Shown here: positions 16,034 to 22,464 of the stretch, piece after piece | Layout: each line of letters begins with the position of its first letter | Numbering within the stretch: the first letter of the stretch is position 1 | Assembly (NCBI GenBank): GCA_009920585.1 | Contig: RFZT01000008.1 | Span: forward strand, 1 to 22,464 | Reading direction: 5' to 3' | Origin: a bacterium | Lineage (GTDB): Bacteria > Verrucomicrobiota > Verrucomicrobiia > Chthoniobacterales > Terrimicrobiaceae | Length of the DNA stretch: 22,464 nt | Translations under genes and position numbers: made by a program | Notes under the pieces: generated by a model | Database searches by the model: none | Told to the model about the DNA's origin: nothing | What the model saw: the letters and a program-made list of their open reading frames with translations, nothing else

Positions 16034-17074
16034 GTGAACCCAGATAGCAAGACAGCCCCCAGCGAGACCAACAAAACGGCCTCACCGAGCGAGCCACAAA
16101 AAAAGCCGACACACGGATTGAAAGGGTTGCGTTATCAACTCGAGTACTTTGGTCTTCGACTGGCCTGCGCCATCATCCCCCGACTGCCCTACCGCTGGAT
16201 TCAGCCCATCGCCAATTTTGCCGGTTCCCTGTTTCACGGCTTGGACTCGCGAGGACGTGCCGTGGCCATGGATAATCTGCGCGCGGCCTTCGGAGATACC
16301 TACGATGTTGCAGCTAGGAATCGCATTACCCGCGCCTCGTTCCAAAATTTCGCCCGCACGATGCTCTGCCTCTTCTGGTCTCCGAATTTAACTGCGGAAA
16401 ACTACCAGAACTACATCCGCATCGAAGGCCTCGAATTAGATCCTGTCAGCGGTAGCAAAAACTCACCCGGCATTTATATTCTTTCCCATTTTTCCAATTT
16501 CGAATGGCTCAGCCTCGGAAGTTCATTTGCCTTGGGACCAGGATTGGCCGTCGCTCAAACGTTTAAAAATCCCTTACTCGGCCCTATCTTCGATCAACTT
16601 CGCGCCCTAGGCGGGCACACCATCATCCCTCCATCGCGCGCCCTCGTTCGCCTGATCAAGCGTGCGCGGACGGGAGGCATAGTGGGGGCCGCCGCCGATC
16701 TCAGCATCAATCCCAGCCTAGGTGCCGTTCCCGTTCGCTGCTTTGGCCTCTGGACAGCGATGAGCCCCATGGCCGGCATTCTCTACGAACGAGGCAACTC
16801 CCGCCTCGTTCCCTGCCAGATCTTCCCGGAACCGGATGGATTTTTCCGCATCGTTTACCGGTCCCCGCTTGAAATGCCCGAGGGCTCGACCCATCAGCAA
16901 ATCGCCCAAGCCTGCTGGGACGCCATGGAACCCATCATTAGAAAAAACCCCGAATTCTGGCTCTGGAGCTACAAGCAATGGCGCTACAAACCAGCGACCG
17001 CTCCAGCCGGCACCTATCCCTTTTACTCCAACGTCGCTACTCGGTTTGATAGCATCCTTCCTCTAGCGGAATAG
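16034..17074 (+). CDS. lpxL: LpxL/HtrB-type lipid A acyltransferase
   Basis: Inner-membrane-associated acyltransferase expected to add a secondary acyl chain to lipid A. Of 346 residues, the first 30 are hydrophilic (Lys/Pro/Ser-rich). The LpxL-family domain starts at LRYQLEYFGLRLACAIIPRL with a membrane-associating segment at about 35-65. The catalytic H-X4-D/E motif is H152-F-S-N-F-E157. Other typical stretches are QTFKNPLLGPIFDQLRALGG, GAAADLSINPSLGAVPVRCFG and the C-terminal PEFWLWSYKQWRYKP. The start is GTG at 16034; the next in-frame ATG falls inside the domain (MDNLRAAFG). It implies an LPS-bearing outer membrane. The exact acyl donor or position cannot be read from sequence. Confidence 0.88.
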   Translation: MNPDSKTAPSETNKTASPSEPQKKPTHGLKGLRYQLEYFGLRLACAIIPRLPYRWIQPIANFAGSLFHGLDSRGRAVAMDNLRAAFGDTYDVAARNRITRASFQNFARTMLCLFWSPNLTAENYQNYIRIEGLELDPVSGSKNSPGIYILSHFSNFEWLSLGSSFALGPGLAVAQTFKNPLLGPIFDQLRALGGHTIIPPSRALVRLIKRARTGGIVGAAADLSINPSLGAVPVRCFGLWTAMSPMAGILYERGNSRLVPCQIFPEPDGFFRIVYRSPLEMPEGSTHQQIAQACWDAMEPIIRKNPEFWLWSYKQWRYKPATAPAGTYPFYSNVATRFDSILPLAE

Positions 17075-17140
17075 GTCGTTTGAAAATATCCCACTCCTTG
17101 GACCGTTTTTGACCTATCACTCCTGCCATCATTTCCTCCG

Positions 17141-17728
17141 ATGATCCAAAAAAACATTCAACTTGACCTTGCTGAAACCCATCCGACCATCCTTCTCAAT
17201 ACGCTACGTGCTGGTTTGGCGAAAAAATCGTCCCGTATTGAGCTAGAGATTATCGGACCGGGCTGCATTATGGCAGATACCGCGTTGATGCTTTATGATG
17301 AGTTAATGAACCGCCCGCCGGGCATTTTCCTTACGACGAACGCACGCAGTTGCCTCCTGAATGGGGCTGTTCTTGTATGGCTCGCCGGTGAGCATCGCAC
17401 CATCCGCCATGATGCTTGGATCCAAGTCGACTCGACCACTCAACTTCCCGTTTTAGGAAAACGCAGAAGCAAGTCTTCGAATCTGGCGCAGTGTGATGCC
17501 CCTATTCGTTCCAGCGATGAAAGCCCGAGCGAAACCGACTACCGCATCATTGCTCGCTATCTGGACATGTATCTCCCCCTGGAAGATGTGTCAGACCGTC
17601 GTGTTTTTGTCCCCGAACTCCACGAACTCGGCCTCATTGACGACACAGAAAGCGAGCAGGAATTAGCTCAAATTTTCAGCCATCCAAAAACAACCACATC
17701 CCCTCGATCACCACGTTCCCCAAAATAA
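17141..17728 (+). CDS. ClpP-fold-like protein lacking catalytic residues (hypothetical)
   Basis: A 195-residue protein of uncertain family. Residues about 36-98 line up by eye with the core of ClpP/crotonase-fold proteases: GPGCIMADTALMLYDELM corresponds to the SPGG...IYDTM helix, and CLLNGAVLVWLAG to ASMGAFLLTAG. The position of the ClpP nucleophile Ser is L73 and that of the catalytic His is about D97, so it should not be a peptidase. A charged, Ser-rich insertion follows (about 106-130). The C-terminus has a helical segment and a Pro/Ser tail. No signal or TM segment, so cytosolic. It stands alone, 66 nt after the acyltransferase gene. No Shine-Dalgarno (TTTCCTCCG precedes the ATG). Function unknown. 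Confidence 0.7.
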   Translation: MIQKNIQLDLAETHPTILLNTLRAGLAKKSSRIELEIIGPGCIMADTALMLYDELMNRPPGIFLTTNARSCLLNGAVLVWLAGEHRTIRHDAWIQVDSTTQLPVLGKRRSKSSNLAQCDAPIRSSDESPSETDYRIIARYLDMYLPLEDVSDRRVFVPELHELGLIDDTESEQELAQIFSHPKTTTSPRSPRSPK

Positions 17729-17801
17729 AACGAAGGGCCCCTCCACAAGCGCTCTGGCCGATCCTCCAAAACGCCCCGAAAAATATAATCAGGAATAGTC
17801 G

Positions 17802-17830
17802 TTGACAACCTGCCAGATCAGAGATTTAAT
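17802..17830 (+). promoter_or_regulatory. Strong promoter for rho
   Basis: TTGACA (17802-17807, 6/6), a 17-nt spacer and TTTAAT (17825-17830, 5/6). The predicted start point near 17837 leaves a leader of about 204 nt before the rho ATG. A perfect TATAAT also occurs just upstream at 17784-17789, but without a good -35, so it may be a minor tandem promoter or AT-rich upstream element. Confidence 0.75.
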
Positions 17831-17836
17831 GCAGTC

Positions 17837-18040
17837 ATTCTCCTGACTCGCAGTGCTGAACCCCTCCGCATGCGAAGTTAAGATTTTGAAACACCCGTCG
17901 ACGGACATCGTCCGTGATTCCTTGAAAGTCCTAGGAAATCCACGATATCCCGACACACCATCCGGACGAGATGACTCCCAATCGCCGACCTGTACAAGGC
18001 CAGATGTCGGCAGCACGGACTCGCCCAAGATTTTTTTACC
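17837..18040 (+). other. Long rho mRNA leader (probable autoregulatory region)
   Basis: The 17729-18040 gap between genes is mostly this leader. It holds a 6-bp hairpin, ACGGAC-ATC-GTCCGT, and a possible 63-codon leader ORF. A second overlapping small frame starts at ATG 17971 and ends eight nt inside rho. rho mRNA leaders are sites of autogenous Rho-dependent attenuation in E. coli, so a similar role is plausible here. I see no riboswitch consensus and no intrinsic terminator in it. Confidence 0.45.
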
Positions 18041-18044
18041 ATGA
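17853..18044 (+). CDS. Possible rho leader ORF, 63 codons, coupled to rho
   Basis: A frame opening with GTG at 17853, some 16 nt after the predicted rho transcription start, runs 63 codons and ends in a TGA that overlaps the rho ATG (ATGA at 18041-18044). Its peptide (MLNPSACEVKILKHP...) matches nothing I recognise. E. coli has a short leader peptide gene, rhoL, in the same place, which makes translation possible. Chance is a real alternative: there is no Shine-Dalgarno motif and the composition is not clearly coding. Confidence 0.25.
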   Translation: MLNPSACEVKILKHPSTDIVRDSLKVLGNPRYPDTPSGRDDSQSPTCTRPDVGSTDSPKIFLP

Positions 18045-19486
18045 CTGAAGACGAGCAGATACCCAAAACCAAGGCTGCAGCCAAAGAGGCTTCCGCACCA
18101 AAGGAAGCAACTAAACGCCCACGCACCCGCACTCCACGGATTGGTCCGACCCGACGCAAAGCAGCAAATGCAAAAGCGTCCGAGGCTCCTACTCCGCTCG
18201 CCGAGGTTGCTCCATCCGCTCCTGCTCCAGTGACAGCGGAAAATCTGCCTCCAGCGCAAAGCGACGCCACAACGCCTGCTGAAAAGCCTGCTACCTCACT
18301 GCAACCCACCGAGGCACGTAATCCGGCACCGGCAGCCCCTGTGCAGCCTCCAGCTCCTCCTGTTCCCGCGACCCCTCCGCCACCACCCGTCTTTGCCGAA
18401 GGTATCGTGGAAGTTTCGGGCAAGGGATTCGGTTTTTTACGCGAAGCGAAGCGCAATTTCACCCAGTCGAACAACGACATTTTTGTTACGCCAGAAATCG
18501 TGCGCAAATATGGACTTCGTGATGGCATGTGGATTCGTGGCGAGACTCGCCGGGGAAATCGCGGGCCTCAAATGTACAAGCTCACCGAGCTTGAGGGCGA
18601 AGACCCGGATAAATACCAAAACCTTCCCGTTTTTGAAGAACTCACGACGATTAACCCGAATCAGCGCGTCGTTCTCGAAACCGTTCCTGAACGCTACACG
18701 ACACGAGTCATCGATCTCGTAGCTCCCGTTGGCAAAGGTCAGCGTGGCCTCATCGTCGCTCCACCCCGCACGGGAAAAACCACCCTTCTTCAGCACATCG
18801 CGGATGCCGTGGTGAAAAACCATCCGGAAATGAAGCTTATCATCCTTTTGGTCGATGAACGCCCTGAGGAAGTCACCGAGATTCGCCGCACCGTTCCCAC
18901 AGCCGAACTCATGGCTAGCTCGAACGATTGCGATATCAAAACCCATACCCGCATTTCGCAACTCGCCATCGACCGCGCCAAACGCCTCGTCGAAATGGGT
19001 AAGGATGTCTTTGTGCTCATGGATTCCCTCACCCGCATCGGCCGTGCCTTCAACAACGCCCAAGGCGGTGGCGGTCGCACGATGTCAGGCGGCGTGGATG
19101 CCCGCGCTCTAGAAATCCCTCGCAAACTTTTTGCTGCAGCCCGCAACACCGAGGAAGCAGGCTCCCTCACCATCCTTGCCACGGCTCTCATTGAGACCAA
19201 CAGCAGAATGGATGACCTTATTTTCCAAGAATTCAAAGGCACCGGCAATATGGAACTCGTCCTAGATCGCAAGATCAGCGACCAACGCATCTACCCTGCT
19301 GTGGATATTTTCCAATCCGGCACCCGCCGTGAAGAACTGCTCATTCCCGAAGAAGACCTGCACAAAATCAGCGTGATTCGGAGAGGGCTCTCGGGCCACA
19401 AACCCCTTGAGGCTATTGAACGCCTTCTTTTCTTCATTCGCAAATACCCCACCAACGCGCAGTTGCTAAAAAATCTCCCAGGCTAA
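18041..19486 (+). CDS. rho: Transcription termination factor Rho
   Basis: Hexameric RNA-dependent ATPase/helicase ending transcription. Of 481 residues, about 1-117 form a low-complexity Lys/Ala then Ala/Pro-rich tail that takes the place of the usual helical N-terminal domain. A cold-shock-type RNA-binding domain follows (about 118-183; GIVEVSGKGFGFLR), then the RecA-like motor. Walker A is APPRTGKTT (240-248), Walker B LIILLVDERPEE (266-277), the Q-loop region GGGGRTMSGGVDARAL (342-356), and the late motif EFKGTGNMEL. Compared with E. coli the P-loop has R243 for Lys181 and T248 for Met186. The ATG at 18041 follows TTTTTTTACC, so there is no Shine-Dalgarno. It has its own strong promoter and a shared terminator downstream. 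Confidence 0.97.
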   Translation: MTEDEQIPKTKAAAKEASAPKEATKRPRTRTPRIGPTRRKAANAKASEAPTPLAEVAPSAPAPVTAENLPPAQSDATTPAEKPATSLQPTEARNPAPAAPVQPPAPPVPATPPPPPVFAEGIVEVSGKGFGFLREAKRNFTQSNNDIFVTPEIVRKYGLRDGMWIRGETRRGNRGPQMYKLTELEGEDPDKYQNLPVFEELTTINPNQRVVLETVPERYTTRVIDLVAPVGKGQRGLIVAPPRTGKTTLLQHIADAVVKNHPEMKLIILLVDERPEEVTEIRRTVPTAELMASSNDCDIKTHTRISQLAIDRAKRLVEMGKDVFVLMDSLTRIGRAFNNAQGGGGRTMSGGVDARALEIPRKLFAAARNTEEAGSLTILATALIETNSRMDDLIFQEFKGTGNMELVLDRKISDQRIYPAVDIFQSGTRREELLIPEEDLHKISVIRRGLSGHKPLEAIERLLFFIRKYPTNAQLLKNLPG

Positions 19487-19499
19487 AACCGACGTGACT

Positions 19500-19537
19500 A
19501 CCTTTAAAAAAGGTTGTTAACTCCGCTGCGGAGTTAA
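19500..19537. terminator. Bidirectional terminator between rho and the NRPS-like gene
   Basis: A perfect inverted repeat, TTAACTCCGC-T-GCGGAGTTAA, spans 19517-19537. Just before it a second, weaker stem ACCTTT-AAA-AAAGGT lies at 19500-19514. They sit between convergent genes: 14 nt after the rho stop and overlapping the TAA stop (19534-19536) of the minus-strand gene. The flanking T/A bases are short tracts, so termination would rest mainly on the stem. Confidence 0.65.
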
Positions 19538-22464
19538 AACAATTCCGGCGTGCCTGTGCTATTGAGAATCGAGGCTATTCTTTTAGCCGCAGGGTGGGAC
19601 AACATATCCCTCCAAGTTGATTTCACAGGTTCAAATATCACGTTGGGAAGCATCTCTCTCCAGACGTCCACCGCTTCAACCGGCATATCCGAGGGCAGCA
19701 CGACGGTCGCAGGGATACCGGAAACGGGAAAACGATATTTTTTCCAAGCACTCTCGTGTCGCATGGCGGTGTCGCTGAACGCACCAATCGGCTCCATTTT
19801 TGGGGAATAGGATTTTTTCTGGAGGGCCTTTTTGACTGATTCCAACCAACCCACCGGTTGTAAAACTACAGGCAGTGCTGCCCCGATCAAGACAAGCTGA
19901 GGTAGCGTGCGCCCCGCAGAATCAAGCTGGCGAGCCATCTCAAGAGCCACCATCGCCCCGAAACCGAATCCCGCGAGCTTCCATGTGACGGGATTCTCGT
20001 CCTCCAGCAAGGCGGCGATATATTGGGCGGCGGCACTTTCGATCGAAGGGTGACAGGCCTCTGGAGCATGCTCACCGCGGGCAGCCATCCCCAAGATGCG
20101 TCGTGATGGCCCCAACGCGGTCAACAAATCACGATAGATCTCTGGGGACCCGCTCGAATCGTGCACTAGCACAAGCAATTCTCCGCCGGAACCCTCCTGC
20201 ATTTTGACCACAGGGACCCATGGCTCCTTGCCAACGCGGGTTGTCTTCATCTCCTCCTCGCGGGCATTGGGGCGCACGGGTGAGGACAAAATCGGAACCA
20301 CAGGCGCTGGCACTTGCGATTTTGGCAATGCGCTCTCATCAATCCATCCGGCGCGATTAAGCAGCCACTCATTCACCGGCATGGTGCCTGGGATAAGTTG
20401 CGGCGCTAAAACGAAAGGAGCGGCCCCCATAAAAACATCAAAACTCTGCTGAACAAAGGGCTGCATGGCTCGAATCTGTTCGGCCGTGGGGATTCCTGCA
20501 TGAGCCCGATCGGCGCTCTCCAAATGGAGATTCCCGTCGGCATCCCGCCACCCTACCAATCCGAGGTTCACTCCGCGGCGATCCGTACTATCTGGGAGAT
20601 TCTTCCAGCCCGGGAATTTAAAGTAAACAACGCCCGCATACCCGACCGGCAACGCCAATCCATCCTCATCGCAGATCAAAACCTCGACTTCCGCCGTAGG
20701 CTTGCCCACTGAGAGCAAGAGGGCATCCCTCCGGGCCTCGCCGGCAACACCGAGACCACAGAGACTAGCAGGACTGAAAAACACGACCTGCCGGATTGGC
20801 GGATGATGCTGATCGCTCCAAATCTTATGCGCCGTTGCCAGCGGAGCCCCAGCTTCGATAGCGACCACACGGAGCGTCTCGGAGGCAGCGGCTTCACCTC
20901 TGGCCCAAGCGGCGGCTTGGTTCGCCCATTCGGGTGACGTCAAACGAAGATGCGTGACCGGAGCCGTAGCGGATTCCAGCAAATCCTCACCTGCGACATG
21001 AACGATACCCCCAGATAGGAGCGGAATAATCCACTCGTCAAAAAATGCGCCTCCCCCTGGAGTCGCGCGCACCAGAAAGCTATCGCCACACTTGAAGTTC
21101 AATACCCGAGCGCCCTCAATGGCTGCAGTGACGAGCATGTTGTGAGTGAGGGCACGAATCATCGGCGGCTCGCCATCCACATGACCGGGAACCGATGCTG
21201 CAAGTTCGTCGGGCTGGATTTCCCTTTTCTCCATCGGTTCCACCTCGAGAGAATCCCAATCCTGGTCGATAATAATTCGGCGGCGCTGAAAGGCATCGAT
21301 TTGGGATGCACTCGATCCATCGCAGATCACGACACTCACATCATGGGCTGCGAGAGTCGACTCGACCCAGTCCGGAGGGGACGTCGGATCAATCGCCAAG
21401 CAAGAGTTGCCAGCCTTCCAGACACCCAGCAGAGCTACACCGATCCAAGCCGATGGGGACAAAAACAAGCTGGCATGCCAACCGCCAGCGAACCCAAGTT
21501 GCTTCAAATGCGAAGCCAGTTTGTCGGAGAGGGAATCGAGTTGCGCATAGGTCATCTCATATTCACCGAATCTCACAGCAACACGATCGCCATGTTCTGC
21601 TGCCATTTTTTGGAATGCATCAACGACTGATACCGGCAACTCATGAAGTTCCGGTCCGCGTGACCAATCACGCAAAGCACAAATCTCATCAGGCATCAGG
21701 AGCGGCAATCGGGCGACCGGCTTTTCGTAAAAATCAGCAAGTCCGATGATCAGCCCCGTCAGGCGTGAGAGGAGTTCCTTTGGCGCAAACTCACTTGAAA
21801 ATGCCCCCGAGAGAGACAATTCCAATCGCGGCCCAGGTCTCGCCTCGAGCACGAGACCAGGAGACACTTTTGTCTGAAGCTGAGCGTCAAAATTAATCCA
21901 CCTAGGCAAGGCCGTGTGAATGACGTCATTGATCGAATTCGGCTTCCATACAAAGGCGGCACTGATGTCCAACATCGTGCATTCGAGACCGGCATTGCGC
22001 AGGGCCTCATCAGGATCGATCCAGCTTTGCTCAGCCATGGTATCAGATAGAGCCTGAGCGGCATCCAACCAGTCCTTCACAGAACCATTCCACGACTGGA
22101 CTACGGGCAGCCAGTTTTGAAAATATCCGACCTCACTGGATTCCTCCCGTCCGTCAAAAAGGCATTGCATCAGATTCCCCGATGCCCCGAATCGGCGCAG
22201 CAACAGGGACCACAGACACCGCACCACCAAACTTTCTTCCAGATCGTGATCGTGGCAAAACTTCGCAAAGGCGGTCGATTTTTCGCGATCAATCAGGAGC
22301 GTGGATCGCGTCTGCGAAGGATTTCCCATTCGCGGCGCCAACACAATGGGTGCGGAAGACCCAGTAAGAAATTCCTCCCAGTTTTTCGCCTTTGACCCAG
22401 CAGGAAAATCCGCCACCGGAGCCAAAGGAGACTGGCCCATCGTTTGTAATAAATCCAACAACAC
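19534..22464 (-). CDS. Degenerate NRPS-like protein, C-A-TE architecture (5' end beyond window)
   Basis: 976 codons open to the right edge. Residue 1 aligns with the middle of a condensation domain, so the gene very likely continues upstream and the edge GTG is not the true start. Residues 1-270 are the C-terminal half of a C domain (GYFQNWLPVV at 113-122 equals the GxFVNxLP motif). Residues about 275-725 are an A domain: A1 MTYAQLDSLSDKLASHL and A2 GVWKAGNSCLAIDP are clear. The TSGSTGxPKG loop is absent (about 432-450), the YRTGDL motif reads GVNLGLVG (631-638), and the A10 Lys is not recognisable. No carrier motif (GGxS) occurs. Residues 760-970 are an alpha/beta-hydrolase thioesterase with GFGFG (832-836) in place of GxSxG, and W951 where the catalytic His belongs. 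Intact frame, presumably expressed; enzymatic NRPS function is unlikely. Confidence 0.85.
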   Translation of the reverse strand: MLLDLLQTMGQSPLAPVADFPAGSKAKNWEEFLTGSSAPIVLAPRMGNPSQTRSTLLIDREKSTAFAKFCHDHDLEESLVVRCLWSLLLRRFGASGNLMQCLFDGREESSEVGYFQNWLPVVQSWNGSVKDWLDAAQALSDTMAEQSWIDPDEALRNAGLECTMLDISAAFVWKPNSINDVIHTALPRWINFDAQLQTKVSPGLVLEARPGPRLELSLSGAFSSEFAPKELLSRLTGLIIGLADFYEKPVARLPLLMPDEICALRDWSRGPELHELPVSVVDAFQKMAAEHGDRVAVRFGEYEMTYAQLDSLSDKLASHLKQLGFAGGWHASLFLSPSAWIGVALLGVWKAGNSCLAIDPTSPPDWVESTLAAHDVSVVICDGSSASQIDAFQRRRIIIDQDWDSLEVEPMEKREIQPDELAASVPGHVDGEPPMIRALTHNMLVTAAIEGARVLNFKCGDSFLVRATPGGGAFFDEWIIPLLSGGIVHVAGEDLLESATAPVTHLRLTSPEWANQAAAWARGEAAASETLRVVAIEAGAPLATAHKIWSDQHHPPIRQVVFFSPASLCGLGVAGEARRDALLLSVGKPTAEVEVLICDEDGLALPVGYAGVVYFKFPGWKNLPDSTDRRGVNLGLVGWRDADGNLHLESADRAHAGIPTAEQIRAMQPFVQQSFDVFMGAAPFVLAPQLIPGTMPVNEWLLNRAGWIDESALPKSQVPAPVVPILSSPVRPNAREEEMKTTRVGKEPWVPVVKMQEGSGGELLVLVHDSSGSPEIYRDLLTALGPSRRILGMAARGEHAPEACHPSIESAAAQYIAALLEDENPVTWKLAGFGFGAMVALEMARQLDSAGRTLPQLVLIGAALPVVLQPVGWLESVKKALQKKSYSPKMEPIGAFSDTAMRHESAWKKYRFPVSGIPATVVLPSDMPVEAVDVWREMLPNVIFEPVKSTWRDMLSHPAAKRIASILNSTGTPELF

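Noticed and set aside
17878..18528. Gly/Ala-rich 216-codon minus-strand frame opposite the start of rho
   Set aside because: The glycine-rich composition is simply the complement of the Pro/Ala codons in the Rho tail.
22462..22464. GTG at the right edge as true start of the NRPS-like gene
   Set aside because: The protein begins in the middle of a condensation domain, so the gene almost surely continues beyond the window.
1..22464. tRNA, rRNA, CRISPR arrays, insertion sequences, integrase or attachment sites
   Set aside because: Looked for by eye on both strands; nothing with the required repeats, cloverleaf pattern or transposase motifs was seen.

Overview
The window is a gene-dense piece of a Gram-negative bacterial chromosome. 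Envelope genes support this: an LpxL/HtrB-type lipid A acyltransferase, a YdbH-like AsmA-family protein, a lipoprotein with an outer-membrane type lipobox, and a periplasmic-type amidase. Gene content (MoxR-DUF58-DUF4381-Bat cluster, Rho with a long Ala/Pro/Lys-rich N-terminus, a tail-anchored FHA protein) and the scarcity of Shine-Dalgarno motifs fit Verrucomicrobiota or a related PVC lineage. That placement is inference; no rRNA or other decisive marker is present. I see no tRNA, rRNA, CRISPR array, transposase or prophage gene.

Left part, minus strand (1-4708): moxR - DUF58 - DUF4381 - batA - batB/TPR. The genes after DUF58 are chained by 4-nt or 19-nt overlaps and batB runs off the left edge. 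This is the classic MoxR AAA+/von Willebrand A cluster, with intact MIDAS motifs in all three vWA-type proteins. Upstream of moxR are two AT-richer, single-TM hypothetical genes on the same strand (4879-5958).

Middle part, plus strand (6134-14445): carA - FHA protein - lysS - amidase - murI - small exported protein - ydbH-like - lipoprotein. Spacings are short or negative, so much of this may be cotranscribed. The last two genes correspond to the Escherichia coli ydbH-ynbE-ydbL lipid-transport locus, with ynbE and ydbL apparently fused into one lipoprotein.

Right part, plus strand (14494-19486): mnmA - cutA, an lpxL-type acyltransferase, a ClpP-fold-like protein without catalytic residues, and rho. 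mnmA has a near-consensus promoter so close to its ATG that the transcript should be leaderless. rho has a strong promoter and a leader of about 200 nt that contains a possible coupled leader ORF. A palindromic terminator separates rho from a convergent minus-strand gene.

That last gene (19534 to the right edge, 976 codons, 5' incomplete) is the most unusual item. It looks like a C-A-TE nonribosomal peptide synthetase module, but the A-domain phosphate-binding loop and other core motifs are eroded, there is no carrier domain, and the thioesterase Ser and His are replaced by Gly and Trp. The frame is nevertheless open throughout, which suggests a repurposed, non-catalytic NRPS-like protein rather than a decaying one.
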